From the NCBI GenBank assembly GCA_003212695.1, contig QCPC01000002.1, positions 62,001 through 126,000 of the forward strand: a DNA stretch of 64,000 nucleotides, written 5' to 3'. The notes beneath the pieces were generated by a model. It saw only the letters and a list, made by a program, of their open reading frames with translations. It was not told where the DNA came from and ran no database searches. Of the stretch, positions 21,201-30,948 are shown piece after piece; the first letter of the stretch is position 1; each line of letters begins with the position of its first letter. Source of the DNA: Prochlorococcus sp. AG-436-C13. GTDB lineage: Bacteria > Cyanobacteriota > Cyanobacteriia > PCC-6307 > Cyanobiaceae. A program made the translations under genes and the position numbers.

Positions 21201-22918
21201 TTACTTGGTAAATGATAATAAGTCATTTTTTGCATTTTTAGTAGAATGATCAACATAGTTTTTGCCATTTAAAGGGTCGCCCCATAAAATTTGGCTTTCT
21301 CTTGGGCTTACAACTCCAGGAGCAGTGCCTTTTAGCTTTTTAAGTTGATGAGTTGGAACCATTAACACTGAGACCCTTTTACTTAGTTTGGCTTTGCTGA
21401 AAAATGCCGCCAAATCAGCCCCTATTTTTAAGTCAGATTCTTCTGCCGTCCCGTTTGACGATTTTATAACAATATGGCTTCCAGGACATTCTTGAGCATG
21501 AAACCATATATCACCTTTTCGGGCTTTTTTTATACTAATGAATTCATTCTGACGATGGTTTTTCCCTATATGAATAATTAGTCCACTAGGGCTTTTTAGC
21601 TTAAGAATATTATGAGCATCTAATTTCACATCAGAAGTAATTCTAATTTTCTGTGTTTTAGCTAGAAGAAAACCTTCCAAATCATATTTAAGCTGAGAAA
21701 TTTCTTCTAGTTTGGCTTTAAAACTTGTTTCATTACTTGTAATTATATAACCAAGGAATAAATCTGTTTCATTTATAAAATTAATTTTATTTGTGTGGTG
21801 TTCGATCCTTCTCTTTATAATTTCTTTTGATCTTTTTAACTTCTTTACTCTTGAATAAATATTTTGAGCTTCTTTTATATTTTCTTTGCTTGGTTTGTTT
21901 GTACATAATATTTCATCTGCCTGCTCTTTCAGTGAGTCGATATTTAGTGTTTTTGAATATAGGATCTCTTGCTTTTTTAACATTATTTCTTCGCTCTTTT
22001 TTCTCTTTTTTAGATCAACTGAAATTTGATTAAATGCTTTATTTAGTTCGTTTGATTTTATCTTTTCATTGTAGTATTTACCAAGAAAAAGACTTATAGA
22101 ATTTTTCTTTTCTGAAGAAAATCTATTAGGAGACCATACTTGATAAGGAGTAGGTCCATTTTGGTGTAGCTGAAAATTTTCTTCTTCTATTGATTTCAAC
22201 CATTCAGTCCATCTAAAAAATAAATTTATCCAAACTTTTTCGTTTATTTGTAAAACGTTTCTGTTTAGCAATTCTTCTGAAGCAATCTTTTCATCACCTG
22301 CTAACTGAAGCAAAAATGCAGGACTCATACCTTTGAAAGTTTCTTGTATGGCATCTTTGAGTGGAACTGGTATTAATAATAGATCTTCTTTCCATTGTTT
22401 ATATGATTGACTTTTGTCTGGATTAATCCCTTGTTGTGGAGGTGGCAATAAATATTGATCACCTGTACTAATTGGCCTTAGGCGAGATTTGCTCTCTCTT
22501 ATTTGCTTGGCGACTGTTATTACTTTACGCTCATTATTTAAGAATATTAAATTGCTATGACGACCCATTAATTCTATTACTAGAAATTTATAAGGTTTTT
22601 CTTTTGGACGGAATGCCAATCCGAATTCAACTATTCGCTCGAAGCCTTCTTGTTTTATTTCGATTAAAACCATATCTCTAGAGCCAAACTTTATTTGTTT
22701 GCTTAAAGTACTTTCTCCTTTGAATCTTGATGGTGCTTCTATCTCTACGATTCTGGCTGAATCTGCATGCCAACTAAACTCAATCCATGAAAGCTTTTTT
22801 ACGCTACGAAATGCAATTTGTAATGTATGTGAGTTCGGTTGTTGTATCTTTTCTATACGGCTTGGAATATCTTTTTTCGCAAATCAGAAAGCACTGCTTT
22901 CAGAGTCGTTATGTCCAT
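21201..22918 (-). pseudogene. rqcH: RqcH/NFACT ribosome-quality-control protein, frameshifted near its start
   Basis: NFACT proteins bind stalled 60S/50S-tRNA complexes and add C-terminal Ala tails. The gene opens at ATG 22918 (MDITTLKAVLSDLR), then at a run of six A on the coding strand (22872-22877 on the plus strand) the frame meets TAG within seven codons. Adding one A restores IPSRIEKIQQPNSHT and a continuous frame to 21201, about 572 residues. The rest is intact: NFACT-N, coiled coil, and NFACT-R with KGDIWFHAQECPGSH. A 490-codon frame from ATG 22673 lacks part of NFACT-N. Either a real mutation, a sequencing error in the homopolymer, or slippage-tolerant. Confidence 0.82.
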
Positions 22919-23008
22919 TGCTTGAATAGCGCAATGTTCCATCTGATTCGATGAGTGTTTTTTCTTTCCCTACTTTATTCCTTCTATCAATTGAATTAAA
23001 TTAACTGC

Positions 23009-23563
23009 ATGGCAAATAACAAAGGTTTGATAATCATTACTGGCCCCAGCGGTGTCGGCAAAGGAACTTTGGTAAAAAAATTGCTTGAAGAAAATAAAAA
23101 TATTTGGCTCTCGATTTCTGCAACAACTCGTTTGCCAAGGGAAGGGGAGGAGAATGGAATAGATTATTTCTTTTTAAATAAAAAAGAATTTACAGACCTT
23201 GTTGCAGAAAATGGATTTATTGAATGGGCCGAATTTGCTGGTAATTATTATGGAACCCCTAGGAAAGAAGTTCAAAATCAACTTTCAAGAGGGAAAATTG
23301 TACTTCTAGAAATTGAATTAGAAGGAGCAAGGCAAGTAAGAGAATCTTTTGCTGAGGGGTTTCAAATATTTATCGCACCACCTAGTTTTAAAGAACTTGA
23401 GAAACGAATTAGAGGTAGAGCTACTGATTCGGAAGAAGCTATTTTAAAGAGATTAACTAGGGCAAAATATGAGCTTAAAGCCCAGTCGGAGTTTGACGCG
23501 ACTGTAATCAACAACAATTTAGATGTTGCTTTATTAGAAATTAAAAAATTGATTGCAAATTAA
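23009..23563 (+). CDS. gmk: Guanylate kinase
   Basis: ATP-dependent phosphorylation of GMP to GDP. 184 residues. P-loop [15 protein letters not shown] at the N-terminus, then [19 protein letters not shown] and the GMP-binding [13 protein letters not shown] segment, [10 protein letters not shown] near the end. ATG 23009. Divergent from rqcH and convergent with psaJ; a 6-bp stem (23551-23556 with 23571-23576) spans the shared 3' ends and might be a weak terminator. Confidence 0.96.
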   Translation: MANNKGLIIITGPSGVGKGTLVKKLLEENKNIWLSISATTRLPREGEENGIDYFFLNKKEFTDLVAENGFIEWAEFAGNYYGTPRKEVQNQLSRGKIVLLEIELEGARQVRESFAEGFQIFIAPPSFKELEKRIRGRATDSEEAILKRLTRAKYELKAQSEFDATVINNNLDVALLEIKKLIAN

Positions 23564-23576
23564 ATTAAAAGCAATC

Positions 23577-23711
23577 TTACAAACCAGGATGGAAGAGTAG
23601 ATCTGGTACAAATCTGTTCCATTCAACTAGTATTCCTGCTGTAACAACGATCCATAGAGTTGCGACAACGGGCGCAGATCTGAACCATTTTGTTTGGAAA
23701 ATTTTAAACAT
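23577..23711 (-). CDS. psaJ: Photosystem I subunit IX
   Basis: 44-residue single-helix PSI subunit that stabilises PsaF. The protein reads [20 protein letters not shown], a hydrophobic helix, then [15 protein letters not shown], matching PsaJ throughout. ATG 23711, TAA at 23577. It lies 52 bases downstream of psaF, the usual psaFJ pair. Confidence 0.96.
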   Translation of the reverse strand: MFKIFQTKWFRSAPVVATLWIVVTAGILVEWNRFVPDLLFHPGL

Positions 23712-23763
23712 TAGTAATTACGGGTTAAAAATAATAGTGGTAAAAGTAAAAATAATTCAAATT

Positions 23764-24315
23764 TTAACGAGGTCCATTTAGTGAAATATTTTCATCTTTT
23801 TCACGTAGGTCCCCGTTCCTTCCTTGCTTGTTTGCCTCAAAAGGCCAGGCCGCACCTTTTATTAAGCATTGTCGTGCTAAAGCAAAATCAATGAATATTT
23901 CATTCTCAGCGGGATTTTTAAGCTTCTTGGAAGCTCTTAGATACTCTCTACCAGACCAACCAATTATTCCTGCTATATAAATGAATATGTGAGCAGGAAT
24001 TAAGATATCTCCTTCATGATGTCTGTTTGCAAGTGCACCAAAAGGTTCAATGGTTGCCCCAATAATTAGGTGGGGTAAGCCATCATCTCCGCAAGAAGCT
24101 TTGCTATATCTTTCGAATCTTGCAATATCTTTTGCAGTTGATGCACTACCTGCACGCTCTTGGAAACGAGCATTTTCTGAACAGGGAGTTAGTGCAGACG
24201 CTGTAAATTCTGTACTGGCTCTGTCAGCATTGAGAGCTTCACCAGCTGCATTTACTGTTGGTGCTATTCCTAAAAGAAGGAAAGCAGATAGAAGAATTGA
24301 GAAGAGACGACGCAT
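23764..24315 (-). CDS. psaF: Photosystem I subunit III
   Basis: Lumenal-side PSI subunit at the plastocyanin/cytochrome c6 docking face. 183 residues. Signal peptide of about 23 residues (RRLFSILLSAFLLLGIAP, cleavage near VNAAG). The mature part has LTPCSENARFQERA and SKASCGDDGLPHLIIG, the conserved cysteine pair, then one helix (IPAHIFIYIAGIIGWSGREY). Divergent from tsaD with 75 bases between starts. Confidence 0.97.
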   Translation of the reverse strand: MRRLFSILLSAFLLLGIAPTVNAAGEALNADRASTEFTASALTPCSENARFQERAGSASTAKDIARFERYSKASCGDDGLPHLIIGATIEPFGALANRHHEGDILIPAHIFIYIAGIIGWSGREYLRASKKLKNPAENEIFIDFALARQCLIKGAAWPFEANKQGRNGDLREKDENISLNGPR

Positions 24316-24390
24316 TAGTCGGAATCCTTATTTAACCTGTCTTAATTAGGACAGGATTCACTACACCTAAGTTAAATGAGATACGCCTAA

Positions 24391-25464
24391 ATGATGCAAA
24401 CAGTACTCGCCCTCGAAACAAGTTGTGACGAGACAGCCGTAGCTGTAGTCCAATTTAATGCAGGTAAATTTCAAGTTTTGGCAAATTGTATTGCTTCCCA
24501 AGCCGCTGAACATGCCCAATGGGGGGGGGTTGTGCCGGAAATAGCTTCAAGAAGACATCTTGAAAGTATGCCTTTTCTTCTTGAAGAAGCAGTTAAGGAT
24601 TCTGGTATTGGTTTTAATGAAATGAATGCAATTGCAGCAACAGTTACGCCTGGATTAACCGGGGCTTTACTTGTTGGTTCAATAACAGCAAGAACATTGG
24701 CAGAGCTTCATCATCTCCCATTCTTGGGAATACATCATTTGGAAGGACATCTTTCCTCTGCTTTTCTTTCTGATGACCCTCCTGCTTCGCCTTATTTGCT
24801 TTTATTAGTAAGTGGAGGTCATACAGAATTAATTAGAGTTGATAGAAATTTGGTTTATAAAAGGGTTGGTTTTAGTCACGATGACGCTGCTGGAGAAGCC
24901 TTTGATAAGGTTGCGAGATTATTAGGTCTTCCCTACCCGGGGGGGCCCGAAATAGAAAATATTGCTAAAAATGGAAATCCAAAAAGATTTCTTTTTCCTA
25001 AAGGGAGAGTTTCTAATCCTGAAGGTGGATTTTTTCCGTATGATTTTTCATTTAGTGGTCTAAAAACTGCAGTATTAAGACAGATTGAAAAAATCAACTT
25101 ACTAGAAGATGAATTACCCAAGGCTGATCTTGCTGCAAGTTTTGAACAAGTGGTAGCAGAAGTTTTGGTTGAGAGAAGTCTTAAATATGCTTTGGATCAT
25201 GGAATTAAATCTTTAGTAATGGTTGGAGGTGTTGCTGCTAATAATCGTTTAAGAGAAATAATGTCAGAGGAGGCTTCTAAAAAATCTATAGCAGTTCATA
25301 TTGCTCCTAAAGCTTTTTGCACCGATAATGCTGCAATGATAGGCACTGCTGCTTTACTCCGACTAGAATCTATGACAAGACCTAGTTCAATAGAACTTGG
25401 CGTTTCTGCTAGGTTTCAGCTTGATCAATCTGATCTTTTATATCAAGCAGAACCTCCATTTTGA
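24391..25464 (+). CDS. tsaD: tRNA threonylcarbamoyladenosine transferase TsaD
   Basis: Transfers the threonylcarbamoyl group to A37 of ANN-decoding tRNAs, with TsaB and TsaE. 357 residues. [16 protein letters not shown] at the N-terminus, metal-binding [26 protein letters not shown] and [16 protein letters not shown] are all intact. Starts at ATG 24391 or the adjacent ATG 24394. Confidence 0.96.
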   Translation: MMQTVLALETSCDETAVAVVQFNAGKFQVLANCIASQAAEHAQWGGVVPEIASRRHLESMPFLLEEAVKDSGIGFNEMNAIAATVTPGLTGALLVGSITARTLAELHHLPFLGIHHLEGHLSSAFLSDDPPASPYLLLLVSGGHTELIRVDRNLVYKRVGFSHDDAAGEAFDKVARLLGLPYPGGPEIENIAKNGNPKRFLFPKGRVSNPEGGFFPYDFSFSGLKTAVLRQIEKINLLEDELPKADLAASFEQVVAEVLVERSLKYALDHGIKSLVMVGGVAANNRLREIMSEEASKKSIAVHIAPKAFCTDNAAMIGTAALLRLESMTRPSSIELGVSARFQLDQSDLLYQAEPPF

Positions 25465-25505
25465 AATGCCATTTATAACTTTTTCTTTTATATAATTTTT
25501 AAGTT

Positions 25506-25694
25506 ATGAATTCATCACCATCCAAACAAAAAAAGGATGACTTGGAACCTTCAATAAGTAAACAAGAACTTAATTCTTGGAAGCGGGGTTTCACTCCTCA
25601 GGCTGAAATATGGAATGGCCGAATGGCTTCAGTTGGTTTAATTATTGGTTTATTCGCCTTGTTTTTGGTAAACAATTTGCTTTCAAGTCATTAG
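25506..25694 (+). CDS. hli: High-light-inducible protein (single-helix LHC-like)
   Basis: 62 residues. The chlorophyll-binding helix carries AEIWNGRMASVGLIIGLFAL, the ExxNGRxAxxG motif of Hlips. A polar N-terminus of about 30 residues precedes it. Hlips bind pigment and protect PSII assembly intermediates and chlorophyll synthesis under stress. ATG 25506, 41 bases after tsaD. The longer N-terminus fits the core rather than the phage-like Hlips, an inference from length. Confidence 0.9.
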   Translation: MNSSPSKQKKDDLEPSISKQELNSWKRGFTPQAEIWNGRMASVGLIIGLFALFLVNNLLSSH

Positions 25695-25899
25695 CTCTTT
25701 TTCTGGTATTTTTCTCAATAACAGGAATTTGGCTTTGATTAAAACTTTCCTCTTGATTAGCGCATCTGTCTAAGCTAATAATTGGGGTTAAATCTATTTA
25801 GTAAAAACAAATTTTAATTTCTGCAAAAATAGCAATTAAATATGAAATTTATTTATCGAAATCACATTTTGGCTTTAATTCTCTTGAATATTATTTTCA

Positions 25900-27096
25900 A
25901 TGACTCCTGAGCGGCTAGGACTGCTTTGGGGAGTCACAGTTTTTGCTGGTGCTGGAGCAAGACTATTGTCAGCTATTACTGGCTTTCCAGGAGTGGTTCT
26001 TCTTCTACTTTCAGGATTATTGATAGGGAGATCAGGATTAGGGCTTGTGGAGCCGCTTGATTTAGGACAAGGACTAGAAATTATTGTGGGTTTATTAGTA
26101 AGTCTTGTCCTTTTTGATGGGGGCTTGAATCTCCGTTTGCCAGGAGAAACTATAAAAGCAACTGTTTTGCGTATTTCAGTAATAAGGTTTTTTATTTCTT
26201 TGGCTGCTGTTTGGATAGCCGCTCATTTCCTTGCAGGATTAGCTTGGAATGTCGCGGCCGTATATAGCGCAATTGTCTTAGCAACTGGACCTACTGTTGT
26301 AACTCCATTGGTTCAGCAGATCCGACTGGCTTCACCGTTGGGAGATGTTCTTGAAGCTGAAGGATTGGTACTAGAGCCAATAGGGGCTGTTTTGGCTTTG
26401 CTTCTTTTGGAGTTATTGGTTGGCGATCTACATGGATGGAAAGAATTAATTGTAGGTTTATTGGCTAGGTTGGGAGGAGGAGTTTTGATTGGGTTGTTTG
26501 CAGGTTGGATCCTTTCAGAAGTACTTAAGAGACTAAAAACGGATTCAGCTATAGGAATTAGGTTGCAAATAACTTTAGGCGTACTGTTTTTGCTCTATGG
26601 CATCTGTGAATGGATTTTACCTGAATCAGGCTTACCTGCTTCAGTAGCTGCAGGTTTTCTTGTTGGTAGAAGCACTTCAATCGAGGTAGATAAATTAGAT
26701 GAATTAATTCGAGAATTGGCTCAATTAGCGATAACAATGCTTTTTCCTCTTCTTGCTGCTGACGTCTCTTGGAGAGAACTTAGCCCCCTTGGATGGGGAG
26801 GAGTAAGTTGTGTACTTGTTTTAATGTTAGTAGTTAGACCATTAGCTGTAAGTATTGCAACTACTGGACTCCCCTTGGATATCAAACAAAAATTGTTTTT
26901 GGGTTGGTTAGCACCTAGAGGAATTGTGACAGCTGCAGTTGCTTCACTTTTTTCTATTAGGCTAGAACAGGCAGGTGTTTTAGGTGCAGGTCGCCTTCAG
27001 GGATTAGTGTTTTTAACTATTCTTATGACTGTTGGTATACAAGGTCTGACTGCAAAACCATTAGCAAGAAAATTAGGATTGCTTGCAGAGGAGTGA
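25900..27096 (+). CDS. Na+/H+ antiporter (CPA1/NhaP-like)
   Basis: 398 residues with about twelve membrane helices and no C-terminal TrkA domain. Core segments FPGVVLLLLSGLLIGRSG, LFDGGLNLRLPGETI and AIVLATGPTVVTPLV match cation-proton antiporters. LAPRGIVTAAVASLFS is a conserved late helix. Expected to expel Na+ in exchange for protons in a marine cell. ATG 25900. It ends 5 bases before the convergent gltX stop. Confidence 0.88.
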   Translation: MTPERLGLLWGVTVFAGAGARLLSAITGFPGVVLLLLSGLLIGRSGLGLVEPLDLGQGLEIIVGLLVSLVLFDGGLNLRLPGETIKATVLRISVIRFFISLAAVWIAAHFLAGLAWNVAAVYSAIVLATGPTVVTPLVQQIRLASPLGDVLEAEGLVLEPIGAVLALLLLELLVGDLHGWKELIVGLLARLGGGVLIGLFAGWILSEVLKRLKTDSAIGIRLQITLGVLFLLYGICEWILPESGLPASVAAGFLVGRSTSIEVDKLDELIRELAQLAITMLFPLLAADVSWRELSPLGWGGVSCVLVLMLVVRPLAVSIATTGLPLDIKQKLFLGWLAPRGIVTAAVASLFSIRLEQAGVLGAGRLQGLVFLTILMTVGIQGLTAKPLARKLGLLAEE

Positions 27097-27101
27097 AATA
27101 T

Positions 27102-28544
27102 TTAGCATTCATATCTAGACATATTTTTTATTCTGTTTAAGTCTTTGCCAACCATTGCAAGAAGACTCCATGATGTAAGTAAGTCCGGACCTTTTGTAGT
27201 ACCCATCAGTGCAGACCTAAGACTTTTCATTATTAACCCTTTTTTTAAACCTAAGGATTTTGATGAATTAGATATAATTAGTTTTGCTACTGAAATGTCA
27301 TTGCCATCCCATGGATTATCTTCTAAGCATTGCAATATTGAACTAAGACATCTTTTTGCGCCTTCAATTTTTAATTGTTCTATTCCGTCATCTTTTAAAG
27401 AGGGTTCATTAAAAAAAAATCTAGCTTGTTCTAATCCATCATTCAGGATGGTAAGTGATGGCCCAATAAGTTCAGCTAGCTTTAGGCCCCAATCTTTAGA
27501 TGGTATTTCCCAGCCTTCTTTTTGCCATAGAGGAATTAAATAATCAAGAAGTTTTGATGGAGTCCAACTATGGATCTCTTGCGAATTTAGCCATTTCAAT
27601 TTTTCCCAGTCAAATTTTGCTCCTGCTTTATTTACCCGATCAAAATCAAAAACACTTGAGGATTCTTCCAGGGTGAATATTTCACCCATCTCTTCTGGTG
27701 GTGACCAACCTAATAGAGTCATATAATTTGTCATAGATTTTGCCGTATAGCCCATTTCCTTAAAGTCAATAATTGAAGTAACACCATCACGTTTGGACAG
27801 TTTCTTGCCTTCTGTATTAAGTATTAAGGGTGTATGTGCAAATATTGGAGGCTTTAGGGAAAGAGCTTGGTAAAGAAGTATTTGTTTGGCAGTGTTAGCT
27901 ATATGGTCTTCTCCTCGAATTATATGAGTAATACGCATTGCAGCATCATCAACAACAACAACCAAGTTGTATAGAGGATCTCCTATCTGATTTGCTTCTG
28001 CTCTTCTTGATATAACAAAATCGCCTCCTAGATCTTTGCTATTCCATTCCATTCTGCCTCTAATCATGTCATTCCAGATGACAGATGTTTGATCATCAAC
28101 TCTAAAACGTATAACGGAATTTCTTCCTTCTTGAATAAAATTTTCTTCCTGCTCCTTGCTTAAGTCCCTGTGACGATTGTCATATCGTGGTGGTTTTCCT
28201 TGTTTGATTTGATTTTCTCGCAGTAATTGCAGCTCTTTTTCTGTTGTATAGCATCTATAGGCCAAGCCCTCACTTAATAATTTATTAATAGCTTCTCTAT
28301 GCTCTTCAGTCCGATTGCTCTGGATGACTGGGTCTTCATCCCAGTTTAATCCAAGCCATTTAAGACCTTCAAAAATATCGAAAGTGTATTCACTATTTGA
28401 CCTTTCTTTATCTGTATCTTCTATCCTCAACAAAAAAGAACCATTATTCTTGCGTGCATATAACCAGTTAAATAGCGCAGTACGTGCTGTGCCTATATGA
28501 AAATAACCAGTGGGACTAGGAGCGATCCTTACTCTTACGTTCAA
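27102..28544 (-). CDS. gltX: Glutamyl-tRNA synthetase
   Basis: Charges tRNA-Glu (and, in organisms lacking GlnRS, tRNA-Gln); Glu-tRNA also feeds tetrapyrrole synthesis. 480 residues, class I. HIGH-type site [17 protein letters not shown], then [18 protein letters not shown] and the KMSKS-type site [11 protein letters not shown]. The C-terminal anticodon-binding domain is present. The start is TTG at 28544. The tRNA-Asp gene lies just upstream on the same strand. Confidence 0.95.
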   Translation of the reverse strand: MNVRVRIAPSPTGYFHIGTARTALFNWLYARKNNGSFLLRIEDTDKERSNSEYTFDIFEGLKWLGLNWDEDPVIQSNRTEEHREAINKLLSEGLAYRCYTTEKELQLLRENQIKQGKPPRYDNRHRDLSKEQEENFIQEGRNSVIRFRVDDQTSVIWNDMIRGRMEWNSKDLGGDFVISRRAEANQIGDPLYNLVVVVDDAAMRITHIIRGEDHIANTAKQILLYQALSLKPPIFAHTPLILNTEGKKLSKRDGVTSIIDFKEMGYTAKSMTNYMTLLGWSPPEEMGEIFTLEESSSVFDFDRVNKAGAKFDWEKLKWLNSQEIHSWTPSKLLDYLIPLWQKEGWEIPSKDWGLKLAELIGPSLTILNDGLEQARFFFNEPSLKDDGIEQLKIEGAKRCLSSILQCLEDNPWDGNDISVAKLIISNSSKSLGLKKGLIMKSLRSALMGTTKGPDLLTSWSLLAMVGKDLNRIKNMSRYEC

Positions 28545-28564
28545 GTTTTTGTGCGATTTGGTTA

Positions 28565-28638
28565 CGGGACCGACGGGATTCGAACCCGCAACTTCCGCCG
28601 TGACAGGGCGGTGCTCTAACCAGTTGAACTACGGTCCC
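28565..28638 (-). tRNA. tRNA-Asp (GTC)
   Basis: A complete cloverleaf on the minus strand. The acceptor stem is GGGACCG paired with CGGTCCC, the discriminator is G, and the anticodon loop reads CTGTCAC, giving anticodon GTC. The T-loop GGTTCGAATC is standard. The 3' CCA is not encoded. Confidence 0.97.
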
Positions 28639-28807
28639 AAGCTTGGTCACTCGAGGGAGAGATCTCTTGGATGTTCTAATGCCTTAATTTTGGCAAAAGA
28701 ACTATTAACCTATCACCCCATTAACCTCAACCTTTATAACAGCTTGTTCTAAAGGTTGTTATTCGTTAATTTAAACAATTTCCAAAAGGGAATAAAAATT
28801 GTTCAAA

Positions 28808-28996
28808 TCAAGGGCGAAAACCAGCTGGTTCGATAAGACGAACCTGGTTCCCTCGAGCAGTGAATTCTCGACCTTGGTCACTTTGTACAACAACTCGTCC
28901 ACCAGATTTGACTCGTATTACACGTGCCCTAACCCAGCCTAGAGCTGCAGACTCAAGGGCCTTTACGACATCACCAGGTTGAAGATCTAACTCCAT
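28808..28996 (-). CDS. Small conserved cyanobacterial protein
   Basis: 62 residues from ATG 28996: MELDLQPGDVVKALESAALG, then WVRARVIRVKSGGRVVVQSD and GREFTARGNQVRLIEP. The beta-rich, basic pattern resembles a small SH3- or Tudor-like barrel, but I know no function. The open frame continues 31 codons upstream through tRNA-Trp; that extension is an artefact. Located between two tRNA genes on the same strand. Confidence 0.78.
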   Translation of the reverse strand: MELDLQPGDVVKALESAALGWVRARVIRVKSGGRVVVQSDQGREFTARGNQVRLIEPAGFRP

Positions 28997-29031
28997 TCTT
29001 AAAACAAATAAAATGTTGAAAGGGTATCGAA

Positions 29032-29104
29032 CGCGCCGTGGAGGACTTGAACCCCCGACATCAGGTTTTGGAGACCTGCGTTCTACCAACTGAACTAACG
29101 GCGC
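29032..29104 (-). tRNA. tRNA-Trp (CCA)
   Basis: A full cloverleaf on the minus strand: acceptor GCGCCGT with ACGGCGC, discriminator G, anticodon loop CTCCAAA giving anticodon CCA. The D-arm contains GTTGGTAGAAC and the T-loop GGTTCAAGTCC. CCA end not encoded. rplS lies about 60 bases upstream on the same strand. Confidence 0.97.
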
Positions 29105-29166
29105 ATTGAAGATGCCCTATTACCAATGTTGAAACAATGGTACTTGGATTGAACGAGGTCGAAACC

Positions 29167-29658
29167 TCAGCGATCGAAGCGCTGCTTGACACGAGTTGCT
29201 TTACCAACTCGATCACGCAGGTAAAAGAGCTTCGCTCTTCTTACTTTACCGCGACGTTCAACTTTTATAGAAGCAACTTGAGGACTGTGAACCATGAAGA
29301 CCCTCTCAACGCCTATTCCTTGAAAAATGCGACGAACAGTAATGGTTTCATTTAGACCTCCATGACGTTTAGCAATAATCACTCCTTCATAAGGTTGAAC
29401 TCGCTCTTTATTGCCCTCACTAATGCGAACGCCTACACGAACCGTATCGCCCACATAGATTTCAGGTACTTTATTTTTTTGCTGAGATTTCTCAAACTGA
29501 TCAATAAGTGCTTGAGCAGTTTGTGGTGTTTTTGAAGAAGAGCCTCCAGCAGGAGTAACTTCTTTGATTGATTTATCAAGAGCAGCCTTAGAGGATTCTT
29601 TAGCAGGTTGTTTTTTAGCCTCTGCCTTTGGAGAGGTATTTTTTAAGTCTTCCGTCAT
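29167..29658 (-). CDS. rplS: 50S ribosomal protein L19
   Basis: Large-subunit protein at the 30S-50S interface. 163 residues, longer than the usual about 115 because of an N-terminal extension of about 45 residues rich in Lys, Ala, Ser and Thr. The core starts near [16 protein letters not shown] and continues with [30 protein letters not shown] and [20 protein letters not shown] 29658. The extension is basic and probably disordered. Confidence 0.95.
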   Translation of the reverse strand: MTEDLKNTSPKAEAKKQPAKESSKAALDKSIKEVTPAGGSSSKTPQTAQALIDQFEKSQQKNKVPEIYVGDTVRVGVRISEGNKERVQPYEGVIIAKRHGGLNETITVRRIFQGIGVERVFMVHSPQVASIKVERRGKVRRAKLFYLRDRVGKATRVKQRFDR

Positions 29659-29711
29659 CCCAAATTGATTTTATTTGCCCAAAGTCCATTGTAACTGTTA
29701 ATTAATCACTT

Positions 29712-29924
29712 TTAGACAATAGTTTGTTTTTTTATTGGCAAAAATATTTTGAATGTAAGACGACCCCTATTAAATTCATCCTTATCAAGAATCAATACGC
29801 TTTTAACCATAAACAATGACATTCTATCCTTTTCAAGCCTTTCTTCTAGTCATATAAGGTAATCCGCTCTTAATTTTTCTTGAGAAAGCCAAGCAGGCGT
29901 TTTGTGATTAAAAGCTAATATCAT
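29712..29924 (-). pseudogene. Possible small gene interrupted by an in-frame TGA
   Basis: From ATG 29924 the frame reads about 24 residues (including NHKTPAWLSQEKLRADYLI), hits TGA at 29850-29852, and continues in the same frame for 45 more codons (LEERLEKDRMSLFMVKSVL, then GRLTFKIFLPIKKQTIV) to TAA at 29712. The composition looks protein-like across the stop. One base change would restore a protein of about 70 residues. Chance cannot be excluded: a frame of this length with one stop is not rare in AT-rich DNA. No family recognised. Confidence 0.4.
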
Positions 29925-29947
29925 AGAACTGAAGAATGAAGAGGGTT

Positions 29948-30065
29948 TTTAAAATAAGAATCTTTAGATAGTTTCTTAATTAGTCCATTGTTCAATTTGA
30001 TAGATATAAAATAATTGGTAAGTTTTGAGAAGACTTGATTGTAAATCCTTTAAAATAAGAATCTT
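29948..30065. repeat. 17-base direct repeat pair upstream of map
   Basis: TTTAAAATAAGAATCTT occurs exactly at 29948-29964 and 30049-30065, about 101 bases apart, with the second copy ending 29 bases before the map ATG. Possibly a protein-binding site or a remnant of duplication; AT-rich, so chance is possible. Confidence 0.6.
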
Positions 30066-30094
30066 AAAACCAAGCTTTTTAATAATTTCGTTGC

Positions 30095-30934
30095 ATGAAT
30101 AAGCTTTTCGCTGATCTCCTTAACTCTTCTTTGAAATCACGTAGTAATAATGGACCTCGTATACAGCAAAGGCGAGGTGTTGAAATAAAGTCATCAAGGG
30201 AAGTTAAAATCATGAGAAAGTCAAGTCATATAGTTGCAACTGTTCTTAGAGAGATCAATAAAATGGTTGAACCTGGCATGTCTACAGGAGATCTTGATAA
30301 ATATGCTGAAAGTAGAATAAGAGAAATGGGAGCAGTGCCAAGCTTTAAGGGTTATCATGGTTTTCCAGGAACTATTTGTGCAAGTATTAACAATGAAGTC
30401 GTACATGGAATCCCTAATATAAAACGAATTATTAAATCAGGTGATCTTTTAAAGGTAGATACAGGGGCTTATTATGATGGTTATCATGGAGATAGTTGTA
30501 TAACTATTTGTGTTGGAGATGTGTCGGATGAGGCTAAGAAATTAAGTCGTGTCGCACAAGAATCTTTAATGGAAGGTCTGTCACAAGTAAAAGCTAATAA
30601 CAGTCTTCTGGATATAGCTGGAGCAATAGAAGATCATGTAAAAAAGAATAATTATAGTGTTGTTGAAGATTATACTGGTCATGGGGTTGGTAGGAATTTG
30701 CATGAAGAACCTTCTGTTTTTAATTTTCGAACAAATGATTTGCCAAATATAAAATTGAGAGCAGGAATGACTTTGGCTGTGGAACCAATTTTAAATGCTG
30801 GTGATAAGAGCTGCCAGACACTTAAGGATAGATGGACTGTTATAACTAAAGATGGAAGCTTATCTGCTCAATGGGAGCATACTATCCTTGTCACTAGTAA
30901 AGGATGTGAAATTCTTACAGAAAGAGGGGACTAG
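30095..30934 (+). CDS. map: Methionine aminopeptidase, type I
   Basis: Removes the initiator Met from nascent proteins. 279 residues. Metal ligands are visible in [14 protein letters not shown] (two Asp), [15 protein letters not shown] (His), AVEPILNAG (Glu) and WEHTILV (Glu). An N-terminal extension of about 35 residues, basic and polar, precedes the catalytic core. ATG 30095. Convergent with the dehydrogenase gene, 14 bases apart. Confidence 0.93.
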   Translation: MNKLFADLLNSSLKSRSNNGPRIQQRRGVEIKSSREVKIMRKSSHIVATVLREINKMVEPGMSTGDLDKYAESRIREMGAVPSFKGYHGFPGTICASINNEVVHGIPNIKRIIKSGDLLKVDTGAYYDGYHGDSCITICVGDVSDEAKKLSRVAQESLMEGLSQVKANNSLLDIAGAIEDHVKKNNYSVVEDYTGHGVGRNLHEEPSVFNFRTNDLPNIKLRAGMTLAVEPILNAGDKSCQTLKDRWTVITKDGSLSAQWEHTILVTSKGCEILTERGD

Positions 30935-30948
30935 ATATTCAATTATTT

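Larger units (their letters stand above)
29659..30094. other. 436-base gap between rplS and map
   Basis: AT-rich stretch between divergent genes. It holds the probable broken small gene at 29712-29924 (listed separately) and an exact 17-base direct repeat at 29948-29964 and 30049-30065 ahead of map. I see no clear promoter or RNA gene. Confidence 0.5.

Noticed and set aside
23551-23576. Strong terminator between gmk and psaJ
   Set aside because: Only a 6-bp stem with a 14-base loop and no T-run; too weak to list as a terminator.
25842-25910. 22-codon frame overlapping the antiporter start
   Set aside because: Hydrophobic and AT-driven, no Shine-Dalgarno site, likely chance.
28510-28752. Plus-strand open frame of 80 codons across tRNA-Asp
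   Set aside because: The peptide comes from the antisense of the tRNA (GFEPATSAV-type text), a well-known false gene.
28997-29089. N-terminal extension of the 62-residue gene through tRNA-Trp
   Set aside because: The extra 31 codons read the tRNA itself; ATG 28996 is the sensible start.
29850-29852. TGA as a recoded (Trp or selenocysteine) codon
   Set aside because: TGA ends ctaC and other genes normally and no SECIS-like structure is evident; a broken gene or chance is simpler.
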